NCBI RefSeq assembly: GCF_023630255.1 | Contig: NZ_JALPRS010000001.1 | Coordinates: 1,054,001-1,118,000, forward strand | Reading direction: 5' to 3' | DNA: 64,000 nucleotides | From: Pontibacter deserti | GTDB taxonomy: Bacteria > Bacteroidota > Bacteroidia > Cytophagales > Hymenobacteraceae | In this document: positions 38,677 to 47,849 of the stretch, in pieces | How the letters are laid out: every line of letters begins with the position of its first letter | How positions within the stretch are numbered: position 1 is the first letter of the stretch | Notes under the pieces: model-generated | The model's input: only the letters and a program-made list of their open reading frames with translations | Databases searched by the model: none | What the model was told of the DNA's origin: nothing | Made by a program: the position numbers and the translations under genes

Positions 38677-38744
38677 GGATTAATCAGGATTTATACTTCA
38701 GCACTCATTCGTAATTCGTAATTATTAATTCGTAATTAATTAAC

Positions 38745-39326
38745 ATGAACTTAGTTATAGTTGATTACAAGGCAGGTAACGTGCAATCGGTGATGTTTGC
38801 GCTGGAACGGCTGGGAATAAATGCCACCCTGAGCTGCGACTTCGAAACTATAAAGTCTGCCGACAAGGTGATCTTTCCGGGCGTAGGCGAAGCGTCATCG
38901 GCCATGGCCCAGCTGAAAGCCCGCAACCTGGAGAAGCTGTTGCCGACGTTGGAGCAGCCATTCTTTGGTGTTTGCTTGGGCATGCAGCTGCTTTGCCAGC
39001 ATTCTGAAGAAGGCAATACCGATCTTCTGGGTATTATTCCGCTGCCGGTTAAGCGTTTCGAAACAGACTTGAAAGTACCGCACATGGGCTGGAACCAACT
39101 GGAGAAGCTGCAATCGCCACTTTTTGCAGGTATAAACGAAGGCGAGTATGCCTACTATGTGCACAGTTATTACGTGCCTCTTTCGGAGTATACCATTGCC
39201 CAGACCTCGTACCCGGAGCCTTTTTCGGCTGCCTTACATTATAAAAACTTCTATGCTGCGCAATTCCACCCAGAGAAAAGCGGACCTGCCGGCTCTCAAA
39301 TCCTGAAAAATTTTTTAGCCCTATGA
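38745..39326 (+). CDS. hisH: Imidazole glycerol phosphate synthase, glutaminase subunit
   Basis: 193 residues. It supplies ammonia to HisF. The catalytic Cys is in FFGVCLGMQLLC and the His/Glu pair in AAQFHPEKSG. HNMGWNQL is present in the form PHMGWNQLEK. It starts right after a spacer of TAATTCG direct repeats (38710-38740) and overlaps hisA by 4 bp. Confidence 0.96.
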   Translation: MNLVIVDYKAGNVQSVMFALERLGINATLSCDFETIKSADKVIFPGVGEASSAMAQLKARNLEKLLPTLEQPFFGVCLGMQLLCQHSEEGNTDLLGIIPLPVKRFETDLKVPHMGWNQLEKLQSPLFAGINEGEYAYYVHSYYVPLSEYTIAQTSYPEPFSAALHYKNFYAAQFHPEKSGPAGSQILKNFLAL

Positions 39327-40045
39327 TGGAGATCATCCCAGCGATAGACATAATCGGCGGCCAGTGCGTGCGCCTCACCGAAGGCGATTTTGCACAGCAA
39401 ACCACCTACGACAGCAACCCACTTGAGGTAGCCAAACGTTTTGAAGCAAGTGGTATCAAACGCCTACATTTAGTAGACCTCGATGGTGCGCGTGCCAAGA
39501 AACCGGTGAACCTGGCAGTACTGGAAAGTATAGCGGCCAACACAGGCTTAACCATAGATTTTGGTGGTGGACTTCAGTCGGATGAGGCGGTGAAGCAGGC
39601 ATTTGACGCTGGAGCCGCGCAGATTACAGCCGGAAGTATAGCGGTGCGTGAACCGGAAACGGTGAAGAACTGGTTAATAAAGTATGGCCCGGACAAGATC
39701 ATCATCGGGGCAGATTTTAAAGGCACCAACATCGCCATCAGCGCCTGGACCGAAGAGAGCAAATACCCGTTGCAGGACTTCATCTCAGGTTATTTGAAAA
39801 CGGGAGCCAAGCTGTTTATCTGCACCGATGTGAGCAAAGACGGTAAATTGCAGGGACCATCAATCAATACCTACCGTCATCTGAAACTGACACTACCGGA
39901 AGCCGGTATTATTGCCAGCGGCGGCGTTACCACAGTAGAAGACCTGGAGCAACTACAGGAGATCGGGGTTAAAGGTGCTATCATTGGCAAAGCCATTTAT
40001 GAAGGCACCATTTCATTAAAAGATTTAGAGCAATTCCTATGTTAA
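39323..40045 (+). CDS. hisA: ProFAR isomerase (5'-ProFAR to PRFAR)
   Basis: 240 residues. The barrel isomerase ahead of HisF/HisH. Catalytic Asp residues are visible in [13 protein letters not shown] and [14 protein letters not shown]; also [10 protein letters not shown] and [13 protein letters not shown]. It overlaps hisH by ATGA and hisF by 7 bp. The first ATG (39323) or the next codon ATG may be the start. Confidence 0.96.
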   Translation: MMEIIPAIDIIGGQCVRLTEGDFAQQTTYDSNPLEVAKRFEASGIKRLHLVDLDGARAKKPVNLAVLESIAANTGLTIDFGGGLQSDEAVKQAFDAGAAQITAGSIAVREPETVKNWLIKYGPDKIIIGADFKGTNIAISAWTEESKYPLQDFISGYLKTGAKLFICTDVSKDGKLQGPSINTYRHLKLTLPEAGIIASGGVTTVEDLEQLQEIGVKGAIIGKAIYEGTISLKDLEQFLC

Positions 40046-40797
40046 CCAAACGCATTATTCCTTGCCTTGATATAAAGGATGGCCGCACCGTAAAAGGCAT
40101 ACGCTTCGAGAACATCCGCGACGCAGGTGACCCGGTGGAGCTGGCCAAATGGTATGCAGAACAGGGCGCTGACGAACTGGTTTTCCTTGATATTACCGCC
40201 ACCAACGAAGAGCGCAAGACCTTTGCCGAACTTGTGCGCGATATTGCCCGCCACATCGATATTCCTTTCACAGTTGGCGGTGGCATTAGTGCGGTTGCTG
40301 ATGTTGAACTGCTGCTGCAGGCCGGTGCTGACAAAGTATCCATCAATTCAGCTGCTATCAAGAATCCTAATCTGGTTAAAGATCTGGCGAGCCGATTCGG
40401 GAGCCAGTGCGTTACCGTTGCCATCGACACTAAGTATACAGAAGCCACCGGCTGGAAAGTATATACCCGCGCTGGCACCGTGGAAACAGAATGGGCAACT
40501 GTAGACTGGGCAAAAAAAGTGGTTGAACTGGGCGCCGGTGAAATTCTACTGACAAGTATGAACAACGACGGTACCAAAGCAGGCTTCGCACTGGACATCA
40601 CAAAAGTAGTTTCAGAGGCTGTTTCTGTTCCGGTTATCGCTTCTGGCGGTGCTGGCAACATGCAGCACTTTGCAGACGCTTTCAATAAAGCACACGCCGA
40701 CGCCGCTTTAGCAGCCAGCCTGTTCCACTTCCGCGAACTGGAGATACCAGACCTGAAGCAGTTCCTGAAAAAGCAGGGAGTGGATGTGAGGATATAA
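40039..40797 (+). CDS. hisF: Imidazole glycerol phosphate synthase, cyclase subunit
   Basis: 252 residues. It forms imidazole-glycerol phosphate and AICAR. Motifs: [17 protein letters not shown] with catalytic Asp, [34 protein letters not shown] with the second catalytic Asp, and [11 protein letters not shown]. Standard length; coupled to hisA. Confidence 0.97.
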   Translation: MLTKRIIPCLDIKDGRTVKGIRFENIRDAGDPVELAKWYAEQGADELVFLDITATNEERKTFAELVRDIARHIDIPFTVGGGISAVADVELLLQAGADKVSINSAAIKNPNLVKDLASRFGSQCVTVAIDTKYTEATGWKVYTRAGTVETEWATVDWAKKVVELGAGEILLTSMNNDGTKAGFALDITKVVSEAVSVPVIASGGAGNMQHFADAFNKAHADAALAASLFHFRELEIPDLKQFLKKQGVDVRI

Positions 40798-40802
40798 AAT
40801 AT

Positions 40803-40929
40803 CTGGCGCCGGAATTTTTCCGGTGACTTGAAGTGTGCGTGAGTCTCCAGACTCACTATTGTAAACTATAAAATAAGCGAGTCTGGAAACTCGCATACAC
40901 AGTAGGCACGAGATGAATTCTCGCGCCAG
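40803..40929. repeat. 127-bp palindromic element between hisF and hisIE (MITE/REP-like)
   Basis: Terminal arms CTGGCGC (40803-40809) and GCGCCAG (40923-40929) enclose a GGAATT/GAATTC pair. A second nested inverted repeat lies within: 40833-40854 with 40879-40900, with 19 of 22 bases pairing. The whole can fold into one long cruciform. No ORF inside. Confidence 0.75.
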
Positions 40930-40981
40930 GGTCAGAAGGAAGTATAACTTTCTAACTCTCTAACTTCTAAACTTTCTAACT

Positions 40982-41587
40982 ATGTTAGATTTCGATAAAA
41001 TGGGTGGATTGGTGCCCGCTGTGATACAGGACGAACAGACAAGCCAGGTGCTTATGCTGGGCTACATGAACCAGGAGGCACTGGAAAAAACGCAGCAGGA
41101 GGGACTGGTAACATTCTTTTCACGCACCAAAAACCGCCTCTGGACCAAAGGCGAGACATCCGGCAACACCTTGCAGGTGATAAGTATAGCCGAAGATTGC
41201 GACAACGATTCGCTTCTGATCAAAGTGAAACCCAACGGCCCGACCTGCCATACCGGTGCAACCAGCTGCTTTGGTGAAGAAAACGCCTCCAGAAGAGCAA
41301 AGGCCATTCAGTTCATAGCCCAACTGGAAGATGTGATCCAGCAGCGTAAAGTTAATTCGGCGGAAGGGTCTTATACAAATTTCCTGTTTGAGAAAGGCGT
41401 AAACAAAATAGCCCAGAAAGTAGGAGAGGAAGCTGTAGAAACTGTTATTGATGCGGTAGCAGGAAAACTAGATACCATGAAAGGCGAAGCTGCTGACTTG
41501 TTGTATCACCTACTAGTGTTGTTGGCTGCCACTGGCTTAGAACTAGCTGATGTGGTGGCCGTGCTGCAGGAGCGACACAAGAAGTAA
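40982..41587 (+). CDS. hisI: Bifunctional phosphoribosyl-AMP cyclohydrolase / phosphoribosyl-ATP pyrophosphatase
   Basis: A 201-residue HisIE fusion. HisI (about 1-115) has LMLGYMNQEAL, LWTKGETSG, AEDCDNDSLLIKV and the Zn Cys in GPTCHTG. HisE (about 115-201) has GVNKIAQKVGEEAVETVIDA and LYHLLVLL. Steps two and three of the pathway. It is separated from hisF by a palindromic element but lies in the same orientation and completes the his gene set. Confidence 0.96.
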   Translation: MLDFDKMGGLVPAVIQDEQTSQVLMLGYMNQEALEKTQQEGLVTFFSRTKNRLWTKGETSGNTLQVISIAEDCDNDSLLIKVKPNGPTCHTGATSCFGEENASRRAKAIQFIAQLEDVIQQRKVNSAEGSYTNFLFEKGVNKIAQKVGEEAVETVIDAVAGKLDTMKGEAADLLYHLLVLLAATGLELADVVAVLQERHKK

Positions 41588-41605
41588 GGAGTAGAACTAT
41601 TATGT

Positions 41606-41645
41606 AAAACAGTGTCAAGTATAAGTTATACTTGACGCTGTTTTT
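41606..41645. terminator. Bidirectional terminator after hisIE
   Basis: AAAACAG-T-GTCAAGTATAA (41606-41624) pairs with TTATACTTGAC-G-CTGTTTT (41626-41644), fully paired with one T/G wobble. The arms contain the genome-wide AAGTATA/TATACTT motif. Confidence 0.85.
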
Positions 41646-41654
41646 GTTTTATAC

Positions 41655-42521
41655 CTAACCAATAAATCGCTGTATCGCTTCGGCTATTTCGCCTCCACGT
41701 TCTTCCTGCACAAAATGGCCTGCTTTATACTTTATCACTTTTGTCTCCGGAAATTCCTGTTGCCATTTATCCAGAAAATGCAGCGGCAATAGTTTATCCT
41801 TTTCGCCCCAAAGTATAAGTTTGTTTATACTTCGTAGTTTCTCACGTTGCTCCCATAATTCGGCAAAATATGCGTTAGAGTCGTGTAATGCCACTGCAAA
41901 TTTCCAGGTACCTAACCGGGCTTGCGGCGAAGTAAATGGCTTCAGGTAATGATTGTGCACATCCTTAGTCAGGTGTTTGCGCTCGTGGTAGCCTTTGGGT
42001 AGCAGAAAACGTGGCGAGAAACCTAATTGCAAATACATAAAACGACCCACACCTCCGCTCAGGAATTTGCTTACTTTCATCATCTGTTTTTCTTCTTCCA
42101 GGTTCCACATCCAGGTGTTCAGTATTACCAGGTTCTTCACGTTCTCAGGGTGGCGCAGGGCGTAACGCAAACCTATCGGGCCTCCGAAATCATGCACAAC
42201 CAGCGTAATGTTCTTCAGTTGCAGATGGTCTATTAATCGTTCCAAGTTATCGGCATGGGCCTCGGGTGTGTAAGCAAAATCCATCTCAGTTGGTTTATCA
42301 GATAAGCCGAAACCTAAATGATCGGGGGCAATGCAGCGGTGGGTTCTGCTTAGCCGCTTTATCTGCTGGCGCCACAAGAAAGACCAAGTTGGCGTTCCGT
42401 GCACAAAAACTATGGCATCGCCAGTCCCTTCATCTACATAATGCATATTGCCTTGTGGCAACTGCAACGTGTGGTGCGCGAACGGGTAAAGTATACGATC
42501 AAGCCATTTAGGAGAATTCAT
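41655..42521 (-). CDS. Alpha/beta hydrolase, haloalkane dehalogenase-like
   Basis: 288 residues. The fold is clear: the nucleophile Asp is in LVVHDFGGPIG, the acid in LWGEKDKLLP, the His in KAGHFVQEE, and the oxyanion region in FVHGTPTWSFLWR. The Asp nucleophile and NTWMW suggest the dehalogenase/epoxide hydrolase group. The halide-binding Trp normally next to the nucleophile is Phe here, so dehalogenase activity is uncertain. It lies 33 bp downstream of the tetR gene and is probably co-transcribed with it. Confidence 0.8.
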   Translation of the reverse strand: MNSPKWLDRILYPFAHHTLQLPQGNMHYVDEGTGDAIVFVHGTPTWSFLWRQQIKRLSRTHRCIAPDHLGFGLSDKPTEMDFAYTPEAHADNLERLIDHLQLKNITLVVHDFGGPIGLRYALRHPENVKNLVILNTWMWNLEEEKQMMKVSKFLSGGVGRFMYLQLGFSPRFLLPKGYHERKHLTKDVHNHYLKPFTSPQARLGTWKFAVALHDSNAYFAELWEQREKLRSINKLILWGEKDKLLPLHFLDKWQQEFPETKVIKYKAGHFVQEERGGEIAEAIQRFIG

Positions 42522-42554
42522 AGTTCTGTATTTTTTAGTTAGCAGAGCGGCACA

Positions 42555-43121
42555 TTAGTGCTTTTTATACTTCATTATCAGCAAGGTAGCTACGTCGTCA
42601 ATTGGGTAATTGTCATAGAGCAAAAAATGGTGAGCCATTCCGTCAATGGAAGCAAAAAGAAGTTTAGCCTCCAGATCAGGAAATGGGATACTGGCTTCAA
42701 CCAGATTCTTTTTTATCTGTGTTTTAATAAAAGAGGTTTGTTCATTCATCTGGTTCACCAGTTGCTTTACCACTTCCGACTGCATTCTTATCCCGTGTAG
42801 CAGCTTCCAGAAGTCCTTTTTCTCTTTCAGGATCTTAATTGTCTGGCGGATGTGGTGCTCTATACTTGTCTGTGGAGTCTGATCATTATCTGTTTTTAGC
42901 AATGAAGCTTTAATGTCTTCATAGCCTTGTTTAAATATTTCTACAAGAAGTTCATCCTTACTTTTAAAATAATTATACATCAGGCCAAGCGAAATTCCTG
43001 CTGTTTCAGCTATTGTTCGGATTGATGTTTTATCGAACCCCTTTTGAGAAAATAGCTGTAGGGCTGTTTCAATTATTAAATTTTTACTCGCTTCTCTACG
43101 TTGGTTTACTTCTAATTTCAT
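42555..43121 (-). CDS. TetR family transcriptional regulator
   Basis: 188 residues. N-terminal helix-turn-helix at about 28-55 (TSIRTIAETAGISLGLMYNYFKSKDEL); variable ligand-binding C-terminal domain. It is first gene of a unit with the hydrolase. An imperfect palindrome between its -7 element and its start (43125-43142) is the likely operator, so it should repress itself and the hydrolase until a ligand binds. Confidence 0.92.
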   Translation of the reverse strand: MKLEVNQRREASKNLIIETALQLFSQKGFDKTSIRTIAETAGISLGLMYNYFKSKDELLVEIFKQGYEDIKASLLKTDNDQTPQTSIEHHIRQTIKILKEKKDFWKLLHGIRMQSEVVKQLVNQMNEQTSFIKTQIKKNLVEASIPFPDLEAKLLFASIDGMAHHFLLYDNYPIDDVATLLIMKYKKH

Positions 43122-43124
43122 ATA

Positions 43125-43142
43125 TGAATGAACGTTTGTTCA
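43125..43142. promoter_or_regulatory. Predicted TetR operator
   Basis: TGAATGAACGTTTGTTCA is an 18-bp palindrome (14 of 18 positions symmetric, AACGTT core). It overlaps the expected transcription start of tetR. Confidence 0.65.
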
Positions 43143-43146
43143 ACAG

Positions 43147-43154
43147 CAAAGTTA
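43147..43154 (-). promoter_or_regulatory. Promoter -7 element for tetR
   Basis: On the minus strand TAACTTTG fits TAnnTTTG. It lies 25 bp before the tetR ATG, with the palindromic operator in between. Confidence 0.55.
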
Positions 43155-43328
43155 TCTTTTTATCTATGTAAGTTGCGGTCATAGGTAAGGAAATATGAGA
43201 TTGGTGACTTTATTTATAGAACCTTTCAGAATGCGTATACTCAAAACATCTCAATCTCATTAGTTTAACACAAACCTATCTGGCCTGTTTTCAGTTATAT
43301 CTAAGTCTGACAGAGAAATTTGTGTGAG

Positions 43329-44138
43329 ATGGTTCAGATTAAGGACATCAGCGGATATTTGGTTCATAACGATGAGAGTGGCCCCTTTGATATCATCGGG
43401 GATGTACACGGCTGTTTTGATGAACTAAAAGAACTGCTTGAAAAACTAGGCTATCATATTTTATTTGATGATGCTACTAATAGCTATACTGTCACCCCGC
43501 CTGCTAAACATAAAGCTATATTTATTGGAGACTTAGTAGACCGTGGCCCTAAATCTCAGGAAGTATTGCGACTTGTAATGGATATGGTTGATGCCAACCA
43601 AGCTTATTGTGTAAGTGGAAACCATGACGATAAATTATACCGCAAACTTATAGGAAGAAATGTGCAGGTACGGCATGGACTGGAACATACAATGGAGCAA
43701 TTAAGCCATTGTAGTGCTGAATTTATAGCGCGTATCCGTAGTTTTCTAGGGTCGTTACCTCATCATATTTTGCTGGATGATGGCCGCTTGGTAATTGCCC
43801 ATGCCGGCTTAGCGGAGCACCTGCACGGTAGCCATAATCGTTCGGTTCGGGATCTTTGTTTATATGGACCAACAACCGGAGAATTAGATAAAATGGGTTT
43901 GCCTGTACGGCTGGACTGGGCTGCGAATTATACCGGACATGCAATAGTTGTGTACGGTCATACACCTGTTCAGGAACCTAACTGGCGTAACAACACTATT
44001 AACATTGACACCGGTTGCGTATTTGGTGGTAAATTAACTTCACTCACTTACCCTGACCATATACTTACTTCTGTTCCGGCTCATAAAGTATATGCTGAAC
44101 CTGTTCGGCCATTCCTGCAACATAACATTAGTGCCTAA
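43329..44138 (+). CDS. Calcineurin-like metallophosphoesterase, PrpE/PNKP-phosphatase type
   Basis: 269 residues. Metal-binding motifs in order: FDIIGDVHGCFDE, FIGDLVDRGPKS, VSGNHDDKLYRKL, IAHAGL and VVYGHTP. This arrangement matches bis(5'-nucleosyl)-tetraphosphatase (PrpE) and the phosphatase domain of bacterial Pnkp; no kinase or ligase domain is present. ATG at 43329 is preferred over a TTG at 43320. AGTATA-type sites are sparser here than in neighbouring operons. Likely substrate: dinucleoside polyphosphates or phosphoproteins (inference). Confidence 0.85.
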   Translation: MVQIKDISGYLVHNDESGPFDIIGDVHGCFDELKELLEKLGYHILFDDATNSYTVTPPAKHKAIFIGDLVDRGPKSQEVLRLVMDMVDANQAYCVSGNHDDKLYRKLIGRNVQVRHGLEHTMEQLSHCSAEFIARIRSFLGSLPHHILLDDGRLVIAHAGLAEHLHGSHNRSVRDLCLYGPTTGELDKMGLPVRLDWAANYTGHAIVVYGHTPVQEPNWRNNTINIDTGCVFGGKLTSLTYPDHILTSVPAHKVYAEPVRPFLQHNISA

Positions 44139-44268
44139 ATAGAACTGTTAGCACCGGGTTATAAATAAATTCTGATTTAAGTACACTATTGTATTCTGTC
44201 AACGTACCTTAATTATCAGGTATCAAACCTCTTATGATCGGTATTCTGTCAGATAAATCTACATAATT

Positions 44269-45192
44269 ATGGATGAGCTGAAAAACCTGCTGGTAGCCTT
44301 AGACCATACCAAAATGGACGAAGTGCTGGTTTGCTATACTGCCTTCTTGTGTTCGCTGATGCCCATAGAAAAGGTTCATTTTGTACATGTGCGCCGGCGT
44401 CAGGAAATACCTATGGAAGTTCTAAAGAACCTGAATATAACAGAAAATACCAGTGAACCAGAGTTCCCCATAGAAGAAATGGAGCAGTTGGTGCGTCTTT
44501 ATATGTCAAGCAATAACAAGGTACGGACAGATGTACAGATTTCAGATGGCTCACCTATAAAAGAACTCCTAAAATTAATTAAAGAAAAAGATATTGACCT
44601 GGTTGTTTGTGGTAGAAAGCTTCGGCTTCACGGGAGCGGAATTTTACCGCATAAACTGGTGCACTCCGGTAAAACCAGTGTGGTACTTGTGCCTGAAATA
44701 GCATCGCCGGAATTAAACCGAATAGTAGTAAGTATTGATTTCTCTGAATACTCCTTGATGACAATACGCTACATCTTACAGATGACGAAGATGCTTCCTG
44801 AACTTGAGATCATCTGCCTGCATGTATACGAAGTACCTTCAGGTTATATTACTTTAGGTATAACCCACGATTTATTTGAAGAACAGATTCGTCGGTTTGC
44901 AGAAGAAAAATATCAAAAATTGCTCACTCAAATTCCTGAATTAAAAGAAAGAGCCTATCTGAAACTTGTAAGAAAGAACATACCGGAAGATACGGGCGAA
45001 GTGCTGGTGTTGGAAGCAAAACGGGCCAAAGCGAATCTTCTGGTAATAGGTGCTCGTGGTTTATCCGCAACCTCTCTGTTTCTTATGGGCAGCGTAACTG
45101 AAAAAGTAATTCGTTATAATGCTGAAATTCCGTTGATCATATTCAAAAAGAAAAACGAAAGCCTAGGGTTTGTAGATGCTTTGATCGGATAG
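44269..45192 (+). CDS. Tandem-domain universal stress protein
   Basis: 307 residues with two UspA-like domains (about 1-145 and 148-300). The second has the ATP-binding pattern VIGARGLSATSLFLMGSVTEKVI; the first has a degenerate equivalent (VVCGRKLRLHGSGILPHKLV). Probably a cytoplasmic stress or energy sensor. It is single-gene and convergent with the carbonic anhydrase. Confidence 0.9.
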   Translation: MDELKNLLVALDHTKMDEVLVCYTAFLCSLMPIEKVHFVHVRRRQEIPMEVLKNLNITENTSEPEFPIEEMEQLVRLYMSSNNKVRTDVQISDGSPIKELLKLIKEKDIDLVVCGRKLRLHGSGILPHKLVHSGKTSVVLVPEIASPELNRIVVSIDFSEYSLMTIRYILQMTKMLPELEIICLHVYEVPSGYITLGITHDLFEEQIRRFAEEKYQKLLTQIPELKERAYLKLVRKNIPEDTGEVLVLEAKRAKANLLVIGARGLSATSLFLMGSVTEKVIRYNAEIPLIIFKKKNESLGFVDALIG

Positions 45193-45208
45193 ATTATAAA
45201 CGCTTAAG

Positions 45209-45835
45209 TTATGGCATTATACCCAGCGCCTGCCACTCACTGATCGGTAGTTTAAGATCTTTAATTAAACCGTTTTCGATATCCAGTACCCAACCATGAA
45301 CAGTAGGGTATTTTAATGTCTTGTAAGCGCGGTGCATAACCGAAGTAGTACAGATGTTTTTAACCTGTGCCAGCACATTAAGTTCAGCAAGTTTTTGCAG
45401 CCGTTCTTTTTCTGTTGGCATGTTATCTATTTCCTGGCGATTCTGCATGTATATATCGCGGATAGGGCTTACCCAGTTCTCCACCACGCCGGTAGCTGTT
45501 CCTTTGTAGGCGGCCTCTACACCACCACAGCAATAATGCCCGCAAACTACAATGTGTTGCACATCCAACGCTTCTACAGCATACTCCAGCACAGCTAGCA
45601 GGTTCATATCTGTCAGCGATACCTGATTAGCTACATTACGATGTATAAAAAGTTCGCCGGGCTCTGTCTGGGTGAAGCTGGAAATTGGCATCCTGCTGTC
45701 AGAGCATCCGATATAAAGAAAAGGAGGTTTCTGCCCCTGTGCCAGCTGCTTGAAATACTCAGGTGTCAGTTCAAGCTTTTCGGCTACCCATTTCTTGTTA
45801 TTGGCTATTAGATCATCGTACTCGTGGTAGTGCAT
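45209..45835 (-). CDS. can: Beta-class carbonic anhydrase
   Basis: 208 residues. It interconverts CO2 and bicarbonate. Zn ligands and the catalytic dyad are visible: Cys and Asp in YIGCSDSRMPI, then VVCGHYCCGGVEAA with His and Cys. FIHRNVANQV is the second conserved segment. Cytoplasmic, no signal peptide. Monocistronic. Confidence 0.95.
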   Translation of the reverse strand: MHYHEYDDLIANNKKWVAEKLELTPEYFKQLAQGQKPPFLYIGCSDSRMPISSFTQTEPGELFIHRNVANQVSLTDMNLLAVLEYAVEALDVQHIVVCGHYCCGGVEAAYKGTATGVVENWVSPIRDIYMQNRQEIDNMPTEKERLQKLAELNVLAQVKNICTTSVMHRAYKTLKYPTVHGWVLDIENGLIKDLKLPISEWQALGIMP

Positions 45836-46087
45836 GGGCTTTTAGTTAAAGTAAAGTAGCATACAATTAAGCGTAGCTAGCCTGTAAAGATAGACAAGAT
45901 AATCTTAGCAGGTATAGGTTTGTTCATCTCTACTACCTCATTACTAAGTTAATGTACCTTCAGTTTTAGATGCTTTGTACTCTACAAAACAATATACGCC
46001 ATTGTAATTAGTTTTAATTAATTTGATTATAATCAGGATATTACGTATATTATCATTAAATGTAATAAGTAGCTAAACCTGCCCGAT

Positions 46088-47338
46088 ATGACAAAAGCAT
46101 TTTACCCAATGTTGCTTTGTCTGCTGCAGTGCTTCCTTGTAATAATAGGGGCACAAGGGCAATCTGTTCCTGTTGATACAGCTTACTTTACACATAATCA
46201 TAAAAAGCTTAAGATTCCTTTCAAACTGGCGCATAACCTGATCGTCATACCTGTCTCTATCAATGATTCTAAGCCTCTTAATTTTATACTTGATTCTGGT
46301 GTAAACAGTACACTTATCACTAAATTGGATTATACTGACTCGCTTAGTTTAAACAACTCTACTAAGATTACCGTGCAAGGGCTAGGAGAGGGCTATACCA
46401 TGGAAGCATTGATCTCCAGAAGTAACAGCATGCAACTAAAACATATCAGGGGCGAGAATCAGGAGGTATATGTATTGCTGGAAGATGTTTTTAACCTTTC
46501 CACCCGAATGGGAATGCCCATACATGGTATAATAGGCTATGATATCTTTAAAAACTTTATAGTTAAGATTAATTACAGTGCCCAGGTTATTACGCTCTAC
46601 AGACCCGATGCCAAGATCAGGATAAACAAAAAAGCAGAAGTTCATCAACTACATATTGAAGACTGCAAACCATATGTTTTTGCAAAGGTCAGGCAGTATA
46701 ACGGCGACTCTTTAAATGTGAAACTGGTAGTAGATACAGGTGCCAGCCACTCCCTGTCGTTATACCTGCCAACCCATGAAAAACTGAAGTTACCTCCTAA
46801 AGTGATGGAAGCTTACTTAGGACGTGGACTTAGTGGCGACATACACGGAAAAATTGGTAGAATAGATGGTATGTCCTTAGGACGATATGATTTTACTGAT
46901 TTACCAGCATCATATCCTGACGAAGAAGCTATAAGGCTTGCGCTAAATGTGGCTAACCGAAACGGTAACCTCGGTTCAGATATTTTAAAGCGATTTAATG
47001 TAATATTCGATTACCCACACAACAGACTCATCCTGTACCCAAATGGGAAGTATAAACAACCATTTAGTTACAACATTGCAGGTTTTGAAGTAAGCACTCC
47101 TATGCCGGGCATAAATGTTTATGTGGTATCAAATGTGTCTAAAAATTCCGCAGCGCAAGAAAAAGGCATCGAGGTTGGGGACCAGCTAGTATCTATAAAC
47201 GGGCAGGACTGTAAAGATCTGGATTTAAACAGAATACTCAATTACCTGGACGGAAGGCCGGGCCAGCAGCTGCGTCTCATCTTTAAGCGGGACTTGAAAC
47301 CTTATAAAGTAAGTTTAACCTTACAAAACAGGATCTGA
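46088..47338 (+). CDS. Secreted retropepsin-like aspartyl protease with PDZ domain
   Basis: 416 residues: a signal peptide (cleavage after IGAQG, about 25), two aspartyl-protease lobes with catalytic motifs FILDSGVNSTLI (about 67) and LVVDTGASHSLS (about 215), and a C-terminal PDZ domain (about 335-405, SKNSAAQEKGIEVGDQLVSING). The two lobes are in one chain, so the enzyme can be active as a monomer. Periplasmic or surface location is predicted. Substrate unknown. Confidence 0.9.
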   Translation: MTKAFYPMLLCLLQCFLVIIGAQGQSVPVDTAYFTHNHKKLKIPFKLAHNLIVIPVSINDSKPLNFILDSGVNSTLITKLDYTDSLSLNNSTKITVQGLGEGYTMEALISRSNSMQLKHIRGENQEVYVLLEDVFNLSTRMGMPIHGIIGYDIFKNFIVKINYSAQVITLYRPDAKIRINKKAEVHQLHIEDCKPYVFAKVRQYNGDSLNVKLVVDTGASHSLSLYLPTHEKLKLPPKVMEAYLGRGLSGDIHGKIGRIDGMSLGRYDFTDLPASYPDEEAIRLALNVANRNGNLGSDILKRFNVIFDYPHNRLILYPNGKYKQPFSYNIAGFEVSTPMPGINVYVVSNVSKNSAAQEKGIEVGDQLVSINGQDCKDLDLNRILNYLDGRPGQQLRLIFKRDLKPYKVSLTLQNRI

Positions 47339-47350
47339 CAAACTAAGTCT

Positions 47351-47659
47351 CTATTTGGAGACCTGCTGAAAATCCTGCAGAATTTGCAGGACAAGCAAAA
47401 TACCCGCCATTATGATAAGGAAAATTCCGGTATACATCCTGGCTTTAGGAATGGGTTTAGTTTCTACATCACCAAACTCATTTACACTGCTGAAGCGAAG
47501 GTTGCTTAACAGGAGACCGTTCCCGAAACTGAGCCAGATTGCAGCCGTTAGTGCCTGTCCGAACAGGAAAAGTGTAACCAGTCCAATCACAGAAAATAAG
47601 ATGCCGATCATGACCGGCAGGTTCAGGTTTTTCATCATCTTAAAACAGAAATGCTGCAA
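47351..47659 (-). CDS. Small membrane protein of unknown function
   Basis: 102 residues with two or three hydrophobic helices (MIGILFSVIGLVTLFLF, AAIWLSFGNGLLL, TGIFLIIMAGILLVLQIL). An internal Met at residue 8 or 9 may be the real start. It is convergent with the aspartyl protease gene, 12 bp away. No family recognised. Confidence 0.6.
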   Translation of the reverse strand: MQHFCFKMMKNLNLPVMIGILFSVIGLVTLFLFGQALTAAIWLSFGNGLLLSNLRFSSVNEFGDVETKPIPKARMYTGIFLIIMAGILLVLQILQDFQQVSK

Positions 47660-47849
47660 GTTAAGCTATAAACAGGCAATGCCAATATAACTATAGCTGT
47701 AGCATGTATTAACTATAACAAATTTATATGATGTATAATTTTTAATTGAATTTTGGGCGGAATGTTGTTTAATAAATTTTTTAATGAAAACATTTGCACG
47801 GCTTTAGCAGTATTTAAACGCTCAAGCTGTTTTACATTTAAATTAAGAA

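Noticed and set aside
39981-40856. Long minus-strand open frame opposite hisF
   Set aside because: Antisense shadow of hisF and hisA; low-complexity Ser/Ala-rich translation with no family features.
41655-42521. Firm call as haloalkane dehalogenase
   Set aside because: The Trp normally adjoining the nucleophile is Phe, so only a haloalkane-dehalogenase-like hydrolase is supported.
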